Shown piece by piece: positions 23,896-34,171 of a stretch of 64,000 nucleotides of DNA (positions are counted from its first letter, which is position 1; each line of letters begins with the position of its first letter). The notes under the pieces are model-generated. The model made no database searches. It saw only the letters and a list, made by a program, of their open reading frames with translations, and had not been told where the DNA came from. The position numbers were made by a program, and so were the translations under genes. Origin of the DNA: an uncultured Prochlorococcus sp. (GTDB taxonomy: Bacteria; Cyanobacteriota; Cyanobacteriia; PCC-6307; Cyanobiaceae). The DNA lies in contig CACNYU010000004.1 of assembly GCA_902624785.1 (NCBI GenBank), positions 1-64,000 of the forward strand, written 5' to 3'.

Positions 23896-24513
23896 TTAGT
23901 TCTTTTCTTGAAACTTAGTGCTCAAACGCAACATTGGATCACCAATACCTGGATTTAGATAACTTGATGGGTCATCTTCAATATCAATACAAGACGTATA
24001 TATTTTTTGTTCAGGAAAATATTTTGCGATTTCGTTTAAACCCTCTTTACTACATATACAGCTAATCAATAAAATTCTATTAGATTTAACCGATAATTTA
24101 TCTAATCCTCTAAGTAAATCTAGAGATTTATTACCTTTTTTAATTTGACTTGTATAAATAATAATTCCTTCATTATTTTCGATTACTTTTGGTAATTCTC
24201 CCAATGAAAGTATTGAGTTGGGGATTACTTCTTTTGCTCCATACCATAAGGTAAGACCTTCAGGAATTTGAGCTATTACTCTTATTGGATAATTTGAATT
24301 AATAAAAAAAGAGTCTTTGGGTCCGCAAAATGTTTCAATTATTTCCTGTTTATAAGGCAACCAATCTCTTATCGCCTCATAAGTTAACCATTTCCCAATT
24401 TGTTCATAACCTGTTGAGTAGAGGACATCTGGTGTGTTTTTATCTCTTAAAATTGAAAGCCAATGTTTTAACAAAGGATGTGGAGGTACTATTACCTTTA
24501 ATGACATAGCCAT
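23896..24513 (-). CDS. uracil phosphoribosyltransferase-like protein (divergent)
   Basis: VPPHPLLKHWLSILRDKNTP...GKWLTYEAIRDWLP typical of Upp; C-terminal YLNPGIGDPMLRLST is altered relative to the Upp PRPP region. Confidence 0.7.
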   Translation of the reverse strand: MAMSLKVIVPPHPLLKHWLSILRDKNTPDVLYSTGYEQIGKWLTYEAIRDWLPYKQEIIETFCGPKDSFFINSNYPIRVIAQIPEGLTLWYGAKEVIPNSILSLGELPKVIENNEGIIIYTSQIKKGNKSLDLLRGLDKLSVKSNRILLISCICSKEGLNEIAKYFPEQKIYTSCIDIEDDPSSYLNPGIGDPMLRLSTKFQEKN

Positions 24514-24578
24514 ATATTTTCCTCTAAAGTAGTAGTGTAATAAAACAATAACTTAGAAACTAAATTACGTTTTTTCTG

Positions 24579-25091
24579 ATGATTAAATCAATTCGCTTTT
24601 CATTAATCAAAAATACATTAATTTATTTAATGATATTTGGGATATTATTTTTCAATTTTGTTAACACAGCTTGGGCTAAAAGACCTCCTGAGATAAGAAA
24701 TCAACAAGATCTTGATCTTGAACAAGATATGCATGGCCAAGATTTAAGCGGAAATGAATTTGTAAAATTTGATTTAAATGGCTTTAACTTTAGTGAGAGT
24801 AATCTTCAAGGTGCGGTTTTTAATAATAGTAAGCTTAATAATGCAACATTGAGTGGCGCAGATTTAACGGATGCTCTTGCATATGCTACTGATTTCACAA
24901 ATGCTGATCTTTCAGATGTTAATTTTACAAATGCACTATTAATGGAGAGTAACTTTGAAGGCGCAAGGATAGATGGTGCGGATTTTACGGACGCTGTGCT
25001 TAGTAGGATTCAGCAGAAAGAATTGTGTAAAAAAGCAAATGGAACAAATAGTGCCACAGGTGAAAGTACTGAATATAGTTTAGGTTGTTAA
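24579..25091 (+). CDS. secreted pentapeptide-repeat protein
   Basis: N-terminal signal/TM then A(D/N)LXX repeats (NLQGAVFNNSKLNNATLSGADLTDALAYATDFTNADLSDVNF). Confidence 0.87.
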   Translation: MIKSIRFSLIKNTLIYLMIFGILFFNFVNTAWAKRPPEIRNQQDLDLEQDMHGQDLSGNEFVKFDLNGFNFSESNLQGAVFNNSKLNNATLSGADLTDALAYATDFTNADLSDVNFTNALLMESNFEGARIDGADFTDAVLSRIQQKELCKKANGTNSATGESTEYSLGC

Positions 25092-25099
25092 ATATCTAG

Positions 25100-26155
25100 A
25101 TGCCATCTCGAATACCCGTAATAGTAGTATCTGGATTCTTAGGATCTGGTAAAACTACATTTTTAAAGTACTTAATAGAAAACACTAATAAAAAATTTGG
25201 TTTGTTAATAAATGAATTTGGAGATATTGGCATAGATGGCGACCTCTTAAAAAACTGTAATAGCTGTAATGAGAATTCATTTGAATCAATTATTGAATTA
25301 AACAATGGTTGTTTATGTTGCACAGTTCAAGATGATTTTGTCCCATCTATACAAATCTTATTGAAAACAAATATAGATCTCGATGCCATAATTATTGAGA
25401 CAAGTGGCCTTGCGCTCCCGATTCCACTTTTAAAAGCTTTAAGTTGGCCTGAAATAAGAACTTCAATTTACTTGGATTTTGTTATAACTACCGTAAATGG
25501 AGAATCAATGATTAATGGATCACCAATTAATGATTTATTTTCAATTAATACTCAATATAAAGATATTAAAAAGATTGATCATCTTTCATCAATAGAAGAA
25601 TTATTTAAAGAGCAATTAGAAGTATCTGATATCGTTCTAATCTCTAGATCTGATCTTATTTCTGCAAAACAATTTAATCTTATAAAAAAAGATTTACAGA
25701 GAAAAGTAAAACCTAATGTTCCTATTATTCAATCTTTTAATGGTGAAATAAATTTAGGCTTTATATTTGATTCAAGTATTAAAAAGAATATCCATCAAAA
25801 TATTCTAACGGATGAACATGATCACTCCCATGCCAAGATTTTTTCAGATTTTATAAAAACTGATTATTTCTTAGAAAAAAATCAGTTTGAATTTGAAATG
25901 AGTCAAATCTTAGAGAATATTAATATACTAAGGATTAAAGGGAGAATTTGGATCCCTCAAAAAAATTTGCCGCTACAAGTACAAATTGTCGGTAGAAAGA
26001 TTAATACTTGGTACGAAAAAGTTGATTTAAAATCAGTTTCTCCTCCAAAGAATGGTGGAATGGAATTAATTATGATTGGTTTTGAAAAAGATAATTTTAT
26101 TTTTATAAAGAATAAAATTAAAGAGAAATTTAAGATTTTGATTGATCCAAAATAA
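25100..26155 (+). CDS. CobW/COG0523 GTPase (putative metallochaperone)
   Basis: GFLGSGKTTFLKYL, NGCLCCTVQDD, ETSGLALP; His-rich DEHDHSHAK segment. Confidence 0.9.
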   Translation: MPSRIPVIVVSGFLGSGKTTFLKYLIENTNKKFGLLINEFGDIGIDGDLLKNCNSCNENSFESIIELNNGCLCCTVQDDFVPSIQILLKTNIDLDAIIIETSGLALPIPLLKALSWPEIRTSIYLDFVITTVNGESMINGSPINDLFSINTQYKDIKKIDHLSSIEELFKEQLEVSDIVLISRSDLISAKQFNLIKKDLQRKVKPNVPIIQSFNGEINLGFIFDSSIKKNIHQNILTDEHDHSHAKIFSDFIKTDYFLEKNQFEFEMSQILENINILRIKGRIWIPQKNLPLQVQIVGRKINTWYEKVDLKSVSPPKNGGMELIMIGFEKDNFIFIKNKIKEKFKILIDPK

Positions 26156-26208
26156 GAAAAAAATTTTATAGTACTGAATCGAAATAGATCATAATTTCAA
26201 CACATTTA

Positions 26209-26382
26209 ATGAAAGATTCAGAACTCTTACCCGTATCCCGAGTTTGCTCCGATCTAATTAATAAAACAAGGATTTCATGTGAAAAATGTGGGGGCAGTGG
26301 TAATGTTAAAACTCCAGAAAATTCTCGCAGAACATGTTTATCATGCTTTGGTAAAGGATATAAAGATCAAAAGAGTTTTTAA
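26209..26382 (+). CDS. DnaJ-type zinc-finger mini-protein (57 aa)
   Basis: Own translation MKDSELLPVSRVCSDLINKTRISCEKCGGSGNVKTPENSRRTCLSCFGKGYKDQKSF with two CxxCxGxG motifs; below ORF-track size cut-off. Confidence 0.75.
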   Translation: MKDSELLPVSRVCSDLINKTRISCEKCGGSGNVKTPENSRRTCLSCFGKGYKDQKSF

Positions 26383-26467
26383 AGACAAAAAATAAATATT
26401 TGTTTATTAATTAAGTGTTTCTTTTTCTTTATTGTGAATTAATCTTCAAGAAGAACTAATTTTTAAA

Positions 26468-26728
26468 TTGAATCAATTTGAAGCAAAAGTTTCGATAAGG
26501 CTTAGACCCTCTGTCCTTGACCCGGCAGGTGAAGCAATCAAATCAGCAGCAACCAAACTAGGAGTACAGGGAATTAATTCTTTGAGGATTGGAAAATTAA
26601 TAGAAGTCAATTTAGAAGCTAAAGAAGAAAAAGAAGCTAAGGAAAAGATTGAATTATTATGCGATAGATTATTTGCGAACAAAGTAATTGAAGATTTTGA
26701 TTACGATTTAAAAGAAGTAAATGAGTAA
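26468..26728 (+). CDS. purS: phosphoribosylformylglycinamidine synthase subunit PurS
   Basis: [25 protein letters not shown]; directly upstream of purQ. Confidence 0.93.
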   Translation: MNQFEAKVSIRLRPSVLDPAGEAIKSAATKLGVQGINSLRIGKLIEVNLEAKEEKEAKEKIELLCDRLFANKVIEDFDYDLKEVNE

Positions 26729-27383
26729 TTTTACAGTTGGTATAGTTGTTTTCCCAGGTTCTAACTGCGATCGTGATATGTTTTGGGCACTAGAGGGTTG
26801 TCTTGGGATTAAAACAAAATTTATTTGGCATGAATCCTCTGATATATCTGGGGTCGATTCAATTGTATTGCCAGGAGGTTTTAGTTACGGAGATTATCTG
26901 AGGTGTGGTGCGGTTGCAAGATTCTCTCCTTTATTAAATTCTTTGGATGACTTTGTCAAGACAGGTAGAAGGGTGATAGGTATCTGTAATGGATTTCAAA
27001 TTTTAACTGAATCTGGATTTTTACCAGGAGCATTAACAACTAATAAAAATTTAGATTTTATTTGTAAAGATTGTGAATTGGAAATTATTTCCTCCAAAGG
27101 TTCTTGGTTTAATAGCTCCAACAATAAAATAAATTTGCCTATAGCTCATGGCGAAGGTAGATATTTTTGTGATGAAGACACTTTTAAAGAATTATCAGAT
27201 AACGATTTAATAGCACTTCGTTATCTTAATAACCCAAATGGTTCTTCTTATGATATTGCAGGAGTTATAAACAAGGGAGGTAATGTGCTTGGCTTAATGC
27301 CACATCCTGAACGAGCATGTGATAATAATATTGGTGGGAATGATGGAATATTTACTTTGAAATCATTAATAGAGTTTTCATAA
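26721..27383 (+). CDS. purQ: phosphoribosylformylglycinamidine synthase subunit PurQ
   Basis: [41 protein letters not shown]. Confidence 0.97.
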   Translation: MSNFTVGIVVFPGSNCDRDMFWALEGCLGIKTKFIWHESSDISGVDSIVLPGGFSYGDYLRCGAVARFSPLLNSLDDFVKTGRRVIGICNGFQILTESGFLPGALTTNKNLDFICKDCELEIISSKGSWFNSSNNKINLPIAHGEGRYFCDEDTFKELSDNDLIALRYLNNPNGSSYDIAGVINKGGNVLGLMPHPERACDNNIGGNDGIFTLKSLIEFS

Positions 27384-27412
27384 AAAAATCGCCTATTTAA
27401 GACGATTTTTTA
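27384..27412. terminator. bidirectional Rho-independent terminator between convergent purQ and fba
   Basis: aaaaaatcg-N11-cgatttttt: perfect 9-bp stem with A/T tails on both strands. Confidence 0.7.
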
Positions 27413-27432
27413 AGAATATATACTTTTTATTA

Positions 27433-28500
27433 TTAATATTTGTATCCAGCTACAAATAACTGTTCATCTGAAGAAGGCTGCGAACCTGGAACATAAGCTC
27501 CTTTAGATGCTTCTGAATTGGCTTGAGCTCTAGCAATTAAAGCCTTCTGACCAGCTTCGATGTCAGACCCTTTCCAAGCTTTGAGGCATGAATGTTGAAG
27601 TGCTCTTCCGTATGAGAAAGAAACATTCCACATAGCCTTTCTGTATAAGTTGTTCATATTGTTTAGATAGACGGAAGCAGCTTCTTCACTTAATCCACCA
27701 GATAAGAAGACTATACCTGGAACAGAAGCAGGAACGCATCTTTCCATAGTTCTTATGGTTAGTTCAGCAACTTTTTGAGGATCTGCTTTATCTGAACAAT
27801 CTGCTCCATTTACAGTCATAGAGGGTTTAAGTAGTGTCCCTTCTAATAAAACCCCATTAGTTTGACAAGCTTTATATACCTGTTTGATAACTTCTTCTTG
27901 GACTTCAGCTGTTTTTTCTATTGTATGATCACCATCCATTAAAATTTCAGGCTCAATAATTGGAACTAATCCAGATTCTTGAACAGATCTTGCATATCTA
28001 GCTAGACCCCATGCATTTTCTTGTATTGATAAATTTGAAGGACAACCATCGGAAGTTATTTGTAAAACTGCTCTCCACTTGGCAAATCTTGCACCTTGCT
28101 CATAATATTTTGCTGCTCTTTCAACAAGTCCATCAAGGCCAGAACAGAAAGTCTCAACATTTTTACCACCTGGAAGAGGATTTAAACCTTTATCAACCTT
28201 AATCCCGGGGATGATTCCAAGGTCATTTAATTTCTTAACCATTGGCTCGCCATCTGGATGATTTTGGAAGAGTGTCTCTTCAAATAAAATCGCTCCACTA
28301 ATATATTTGCCTAAATCTTTTGTTGTAAAGAGCATTCCTCTATACGCTTTTCTATTGTCTTCTGTATTATCGACTCCAATACCAGCTAACCTTTTACCAA
28401 CAGTTTTTGTGGATTCATCCACAGCTAAAATACCTTTTCCTTTTGAAGCAAGTAACTGTGCGTTTTCTTTAAGTTCTTTTGCGTAATAATTTAATGCCAT
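27433..28500 (-). CDS. fba: class I fructose-bisphosphate aldolase
   Basis: GKGILAVDESTKTVGKRL, IPGIKVDKG, LEGTLLKPSM, VFLSGGLSEE. Confidence 0.96.
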   Translation of the reverse strand: MALNYYAKELKENAQLLASKGKGILAVDESTKTVGKRLAGIGVDNTEDNRKAYRGMLFTTKDLGKYISGAILFEETLFQNHPDGEPMVKKLNDLGIIPGIKVDKGLNPLPGGKNVETFCSGLDGLVERAAKYYEQGARFAKWRAVLQITSDGCPSNLSIQENAWGLARYARSVQESGLVPIIEPEILMDGDHTIEKTAEVQEEVIKQVYKACQTNGVLLEGTLLKPSMTVNGADCSDKADPQKVAELTIRTMERCVPASVPGIVFLSGGLSEEAASVYLNNMNNLYRKAMWNVSFSYGRALQHSCLKAWKGSDIEAGQKALIARAQANSEASKGAYVPGSQPSSDEQLFVAGYKY

Positions 28501-28599
28501 GCGATGAATAAAACGAATAATTGATTTTTTCAGAATATGGCGAATTATAAAAATAAATATAATACTTAGTCAAGTATAATTTTTTACATCTATGATTTT

Positions 28600-29682
28600 T
28601 TATCTTATTTTTGTCTTAAATCCAGTGGAATCAGACTGCTTAATTCCTTCGCAAATTTTTTGACTTATTAGTCCCTCGCTTAAACCTGGAACAACAGGTG
28701 TTCCATTGATAATACTTTCTGCCCAAAGTGAATGAATTCCTTTAACAGGAGCAATTCTTCCGTCAGCCCAGGTTTTTTTGAAGGTAAATTCATCTTTTGG
28801 ATTTATATTTTTTAACTTATTTTCCTTATCTGAATAAAGTAATCTAAAACCATGAACATAATCTTTTTGATTATCACTTTTGAGAAAAAGAGACCCATCA
28901 CTACCATAAATTTCTAGATTAAACCCGCTCCCATTTCTAGAAATTGATGACAATGAAACCTGACATGGTAATAATGATCCAACATAATTATCAATCTCTA
29001 TATTTGCTAAACATACATCTTCACTAGTAACGTCTAACATCTGATTTGATTTTGGTCTTTTAGTTATTGAGGTTGAAATTTGAGCAGATACATTAATTGG
29101 ATCTCCAAAAAACCAATGCAAAATATCAAAGGCATGAGTACCTAAAGCACCAATTACCCCTCCACCTTTTTCAGATAATGAGTACCAATTCCATTCTCTT
29201 TCAGGATTAGAGCGACTACCCATAAGCCAATCTAATTTAATTAAAAAAATATTTCCAAGTTTATTTTGATCAATAATTTCCTTTGCTTGAAGAAAATGAG
29301 GGACAACACGATATTCAAAATCTACACAAACACTTAGATTATCTCTCAAAGCAATCCTTTGAAGAATTTCAATCTCCTCACTTGTAATTGCTACTGGTTT
29401 TTCTAGAAGTAAATGTTTCTTATTTTTAAGAGCTTCTTTAGCTAGTTCAAATCTTGTTTCAGGTGGAGTAGCAATTATTATTCCATCAATATTATCGTTT
29501 GAAATTAATTCACCCCAATCGCAATAACACTTAAGTCCATATTTATTTTCTATCTCTTCCTTTTTACTTTCTTTATGATGAAAAAATGAGTATGCATTTA
29601 AGTTCTCTGAGTATCGTAATGCTGGTAAGTGCACAGAAGCCCCAAATCCAGTTCCTGCAATGGCAATATTTAATTTATTCAT
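28600..29682 (-). CDS. Gfo/Idh/MocA family oxidoreductase
   Basis: IAIAGTGFGASVHLPALR Rossmann motif; LLLEKPVAIT; GVIGALGTHAFDILHWFFG. Confidence 0.9.
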   Translation of the reverse strand: MNKLNIAIAGTGFGASVHLPALRYSENLNAYSFFHHKESKKEEIENKYGLKCYCDWGELISNDNIDGIIIATPPETRFELAKEALKNKKHLLLEKPVAITSEEIEILQRIALRDNLSVCVDFEYRVVPHFLQAKEIIDQNKLGNIFLIKLDWLMGSRSNPEREWNWYSLSEKGGGVIGALGTHAFDILHWFFGDPINVSAQISTSITKRPKSNQMLDVTSEDVCLANIEIDNYVGSLLPCQVSLSSISRNGSGFNLEIYGSDGSLFLKSDNQKDYVHGFRLLYSDKENKLKNINPKDEFTFKKTWADGRIAPVKGIHSLWAESIINGTPVVPGLSEGLISQKICEGIKQSDSTGFKTKIR

Positions 29683-30075
29683 TTATGTATTAATATCATT
29701 ACAACTTTTATCAATAACTACATCTATTAATTCATCATCATTTGAGGTTTTCCACTGTGCTTTAAAACTTGGAATACCATTAACAGAGATGTCTTTATAT
29801 TCCTTAGTTTCACAATTAATTCGCATAACATATAAGTTTGTTTCGCCTTTAACTTTTTCTTTATTCGGATTTTGAAAATACTTCGTAAGTACACTTATTT
29901 CATTATCTTTTATTTTTTTAATACTTCCTAAATCTACCCATTCTTTCCCATCATTATTTTCTTTTAAAAGAAGCCAATCGACCTCTCCGATAGCTGAAAC
30001 TTTTTGTATCGGATTAAATAAATTTAATGATATGATAGTAATAACTGATATGATGATATTTAAGATTTTTTTCAT
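29683..30075 (-). CDS. hypothetical exported protein
   Basis: N-terminal signal-like hydrophobic helix; no family recognised. Confidence 0.6.
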   Translation of the reverse strand: MKKILNIIISVITIISLNLFNPIQKVSAIGEVDWLLLKENNDGKEWVDLGSIKKIKDNEISVLTKYFQNPNKEKVKGETNLYVMRINCETKEYKDISVNGIPSFKAQWKTSNDDELIDVVIDKSCNDINT

Positions 30076-30959
30076 TAAATTATATTTTTATTAGCTAATT
30101 TTTTAACCCCATGAATATTTAATATTTTTGTAAGGGTACTTTTAAGATTTTTCCTATTAACAATTATATCTACAAAACCATGTTCAAGAAGATATTCTGC
30201 TGTCTGAAAATTATCAGGTAGTTTCTCTCTTAGTGTTTGCTCAATAACCCTTCTTCCTGCAAAACCAATAAGCGCTTTTGGTTCCGCGAGTATTAAATCT
30301 CCAAGCATTGCAAAACTTGCGGTTACTCCTCCAGTCGTAGGGTGAGTTAATAAAGGCATATAAAGCAAGTTTCTTGACCGATGTTTTTCTAATGCACCAG
30401 AAATTTTAGCCATTTGCATAAGACTTAACATTCCTTCTTGCATCCTAGCTCCACCAGATGCACAAACTATTAATAATGGGTAACCTTCTAAGGTAGCTCT
30501 TTCAATTATTCTTGTTATTTTTTCTCCAACTACAGAACCCATTGATCCACCCATAAAGCGAAAATCCATAACAGCTAATGCTAAAGGTAAGTTGTTTATA
30601 GTACATAAACCAGTGATGACACCATCTTTTAACCCTGTGCCTGCTTGGCTTTCTCTAATCCTATCGGAATAAGATCTTCTATCTTTAAAACCTAATGGGT
30701 CAATAGGACTTAAATCTTTATCTAATTCATTGAAGGAATCCTTATCGGATATTATATTAATTCTCTCATCACTATTTATCCTATTGTGATGATTACAATT
30801 TCCACAAACATTTAGATTCGAAATTAAATCTTTCCTATAAACAACTTGAGAACATTCTGAGCATTTAACCCATAATCCATCACTATCATCTGTTTCTTGG
30901 GATACTTTCCCAACAAATTGATCTTTTCTCCTTGCTGCAAACCAGTCGAATAATGACAC
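30075..30959 (-). CDS. accD: acetyl-CoA carboxylase carboxyltransferase subunit beta
   Basis: Zinc ribbon [46 protein letters not shown]. Confidence 0.96.
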   Translation of the reverse strand: MSLFDWFAARRKDQFVGKVSQETDDSDGLWVKCSECSQVVYRKDLISNLNVCGNCNHHNRINSDERINIISDKDSFNELDKDLSPIDPLGFKDRRSYSDRIRESQAGTGLKDGVITGLCTINNLPLALAVMDFRFMGGSMGSVVGEKITRIIERATLEGYPLLIVCASGGARMQEGMLSLMQMAKISGALEKHRSRNLLYMPLLTHPTTGGVTASFAMLGDLILAEPKALIGFAGRRVIEQTLREKLPDNFQTAEYLLEHGFVDIIVNRKNLKSTLTKILNIHGVKKLANKNII

Positions 30960-31050
30960 ATCTTTAATTTAATTGTTCCTATTTAAAACGAAAATAGGTC
31001 CAATAATCAAGAAATGTTCAATTTTATTCAACTATTTTTTTATTTATTTC

Positions 31051-31950
31051 TTAAGACGATTTCTTTTCTTCAATTAATCTATGAATAATTGGAGTTAAAA
31101 TTAATTCCATTGCAAACCCCATTTTTCCCCCATTAACAACAATACTTGTAGGACTTGACATAAATGAATCATTAATCATTCCAAGTAAATATTGAAAATC
31201 TATTCCCCACTTTTCTCTAGCTCCTTTTCTAAAATGAATTATTACAAAACTTTCATCAGGTGTTGGAATATTTCTGCAAATAAAGGGGTTTGACGTATCT
31301 ATTGTTGGAATTCTCTGGAAATTAATATCAGTTTTACTAAATTGTGGGCAGATATGGTTTATGTAATCTGGCATTCTTCTCAAAATAGTATCGACAATTG
31401 TTTCTGCTGAATAGCCTCTCTCAGCATTGTCCCTATGTATCTTTTGAATCCATTCTAAATTTGTAATAGGGACGACTCCTACAAGTAAATCAGCATATGA
31501 GGCTACATCATATCCATTTCCTACAACCCCTCCATGTAAACCTTCATAAAATAGTACGTCAGTTCCATCTGGAATATCTTCCCAAGGTGTAAATTGCCCA
31601 GGTTCGAGATTTGTTCCTAATCTTGTATTGTGCTCCTGTGCTTCTTCAGAACTATGAAGATAGTATCTCTTTTTGCCCCCACCTGTTTTACCGTAAATTT
31701 TAAAAAGTTCTTCTAACTCATCGAATAAATTTGCTTCTGGCCCGAAATGAGAAAAATTCTCACCTTTTGCTAAAGCATCAGCCATGGCTTTTTTCATTGG
31801 TAATCTTTCAAATCTGTGATAACTATCTCCCTCAACGACCGCAGGAACAATATCTTCTCTCGCAAAAATATGCTCAAATGCTCTTTTGACTGTGCTAGTT
31901 CCTGCGCCTGATGATCCTGTTACGGCTACTACTGGATGATTTTTTGACAT
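31051..31950 (-). CDS. prk: phosphoribulokinase
   Basis: MSKNHPVVAVTGSSGAGTSTVKRAFEHIF; EGDSYHRFER; FYEGLHGG. Confidence 0.96.
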   Translation of the reverse strand: MSKNHPVVAVTGSSGAGTSTVKRAFEHIFAREDIVPAVVEGDSYHRFERLPMKKAMADALAKGENFSHFGPEANLFDELEELFKIYGKTGGGKKRYYLHSSEEAQEHNTRLGTNLEPGQFTPWEDIPDGTDVLFYEGLHGGVVGNGYDVASYADLLVGVVPITNLEWIQKIHRDNAERGYSAETIVDTILRRMPDYINHICPQFSKTDINFQRIPTIDTSNPFICRNIPTPDESFVIIHFRKGAREKWGIDFQYLLGMINDSFMSSPTSIVVNGGKMGFAMELILTPIIHRLIEEKKSS

Positions 31951-32020
31951 TTTTAAAAATAACAATATAGCGATTCTGACAGGTCATATGCATTTTTTTA
32001 TAAATTATTAATTTTATAAA

Positions 32021-33094
32021 TTAAATTTCTTCAATTATTTTTTCTCCCATTTTGCTACAACTTATGATTTCATTCTGACCATCATCTAAATCAGAAGTTC
32101 TAAATCCTTTAGATAATACTCTATCAATGGCTAATTCAAGATTATCAGCCGCATGTGTTTGATTGAGTCCAATCCTCAATAACATTGCAGTTGACAAAGC
32201 CATGGCGATTGGATTCGCAATATCTTTTCCTGCAATGTCTGGAGCTGAACCATGGACTGGTTCAAAGACTCCTGGCCCAATATTATTTAAAGATGCTGAG
32301 GGCAGCATTCCAATAGAGCCAGTTAACATAGCAGCTAAGTCACTTAGTATATCCCCGAAAATATTATTTGTAAGTATTACATCAAATTGCGTGGGATATC
32401 TAATTAATTGCATAGCTGCATTGTCAACATACATGTTAGATAAATGAATCTCTTTATAATTTTTTGCCATATTTTCTACAGTTTTTCTCCAGAGTTGACT
32501 CACTTCAAGTACATTTGCCTTGTCTACTGAACATATTCTATTATTTCTTTTTTTTGCTATTTGAATGGCTATCTCTGTTATCCTTTCAATTTCATCTGTG
32601 TTATAAACCATAGTATTAAAAGCCCTTTCTTTATTTTTATTTTTAATTATTCCTCTTGGTTCTCCAAAATAAATACCACTTGTAAGCTCTCTAACAACTA
32701 CCAAATCAACATTTTGAATAACTTCCTTTTTTAAACTACTAGATTCAATAAGTGAATTTCTAATTTTTACAGGTCTTATATTTGCAAAAAGATTTAAATC
32801 AGATCTCAATTTTAATAAACCAGATTCTGGCCTTAATTCTCTTGGTAATTGATCATATTTGCTATCTCCAACACAAGCTAGTAAAACAGCATCACAAGAT
32901 TTGCATTTATCTAAAGTACTTTTTGGCGCTGGATCTTCAAACTTTTCAAAGGCAATGCCTCCAAATAACTCCTCTTCAATTTCTATATTGAAATTAAATT
33001 TATCCGATAATTTTAATAATATTTTTTTTGATACTTCAGATATCTCAGGTCCTATTCCATCGCCTGAAAGTAACACGATTTTATGAGTTAGCAT
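32021..33094 (-). CDS. leuB: 3-isopropylmalate dehydrogenase
   Basis: VLLSGDGIGPEI, LRSDLNLFANIRP, LTNNIFGDILSDLAAMLTGSIGMLPSASL. Confidence 0.96.
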   Translation of the reverse strand: MLTHKIVLLSGDGIGPEISEVSKKILLKLSDKFNFNIEIEEELFGGIAFEKFEDPAPKSTLDKCKSCDAVLLACVGDSKYDQLPRELRPESGLLKLRSDLNLFANIRPVKIRNSLIESSSLKKEVIQNVDLVVVRELTSGIYFGEPRGIIKNKNKERAFNTMVYNTDEIERITEIAIQIAKKRNNRICSVDKANVLEVSQLWRKTVENMAKNYKEIHLSNMYVDNAAMQLIRYPTQFDVILTNNIFGDILSDLAAMLTGSIGMLPSASLNNIGPGVFEPVHGSAPDIAGKDIANPIAMALSTAMLLRIGLNQTHAADNLELAIDRVLSKGFRTSDLDDGQNEIISCSKMGEKIIEEI

Positions 33095-33121
33095 TTTTGT
33101 TTGATTTTTTTAAAGAATAAA

Positions 33122-34156
33122 TTATTTCTTATCTAATTGTCTAAGCTTTTTAGCTAATTCAGGTAATTTCTTAAAAACACTTGAGCTTTTTAGCCATGAC
33201 TTATTTTGCATCGCTGGAAATCCACTTACCACCTCACCATCATTAATATCACAATGAATTCCACATTTTGAGCTTGCGATTACATTATTTCCAACTTTAA
33301 CTCTATTATTAACACCGACCTGTCCAGCTAGTATTACTCCATCTCCAATTATAGCTCCTCCAGCGATGCCAACCTGAGCAGCAAATGCACAGTTTTTACC
33401 AATATTTACTCCATGACCTATTTGGACTAAATTATCAATTTTTGTTCCTTCTCCAATTTCTGTAAATCCAACAGCAGGTCTATCAACACAACAATTTGTA
33501 CCAATTTCTACCTCATTATTTAGTATTACTCCACCTGTTTGAGGCATTTTTTTCCACTTCCCATTTTGTGGAATAAAGCCAAATCCCTCTGAGCCAATTA
33601 CAGTATTAGAGTTAACAATACAATTATTTTTAATTATTGTATTTTGATAAATTACACAGTTTGGAAAAAATATATTATTATCCCCTATTTCTACATTCTC
33701 AGAAATAACTACACCTGGGAAAATGTAATTATTTGATCCAATAATGGTATTTCCCCCAATAATTACATTTGGTCCTACATAACAATCTTCTCCAATAACA
33801 CTACTGCTTGCTATATTTGCGGAATCATCAATGCCTTTTATCTGCTTAAATTTTGTTTCAAATATATGTAAAATTTCTGCAAATGCAATTCTTGGATTTT
33901 CTACAATAATAATTGAAGTTTTTCTTTTTTTTATTTCTTCAATTAATAGTTCATTTTTTCCAACAATAATAGCGGATACATCTGTTGTAGAAATAAAATC
34001 TCTTAATTTATTATTCTCTTCTAAGAAAGTGATCTCATTTTTGGATGCATTTTCTAGTGAAGCTGCACTTTTTATATTTATCTCTTCAATATTTTCAGAA
34101 GAGATGAAACCTGAATTTCCTTTTTTAATTAAATCAATAATTTTACTTAGTAACAT
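33122..34156 (-). CDS. lpxD: UDP-3-O-(3-hydroxymyristoyl)glucosamine N-acyltransferase
   Basis: Left-handed beta-helix hexapeptide repeats; GSEGFGFIPQNGKWKKMPQTGGV; IGHGVNIGKNC. Confidence 0.94.
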   Translation of the reverse strand: MLLSKIIDLIKKGNSGFISSENIEEINIKSAASLENASKNEITFLEENNKLRDFISTTDVSAIIVGKNELLIEEIKKRKTSIIIVENPRIAFAEILHIFETKFKQIKGIDDSANIASSSVIGEDCYVGPNVIIGGNTIIGSNNYIFPGVVISENVEIGDNNIFFPNCVIYQNTIIKNNCIVNSNTVIGSEGFGFIPQNGKWKKMPQTGGVILNNEVEIGTNCCVDRPAVGFTEIGEGTKIDNLVQIGHGVNIGKNCAFAAQVGIAGGAIIGDGVILAGQVGVNNRVKVGNNVIASSKCGIHCDINDGEVVSGFPAMQNKSWLKSSSVFKKLPELAKKLRQLDKK

Positions 34157-34171
34157 TTCATTAATTGAAAT

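Noticed and set aside
32163-33086. Antisense ORFs inside leuB
   Set aside because: Shadow ORFs; no independent spacing, motif or start context
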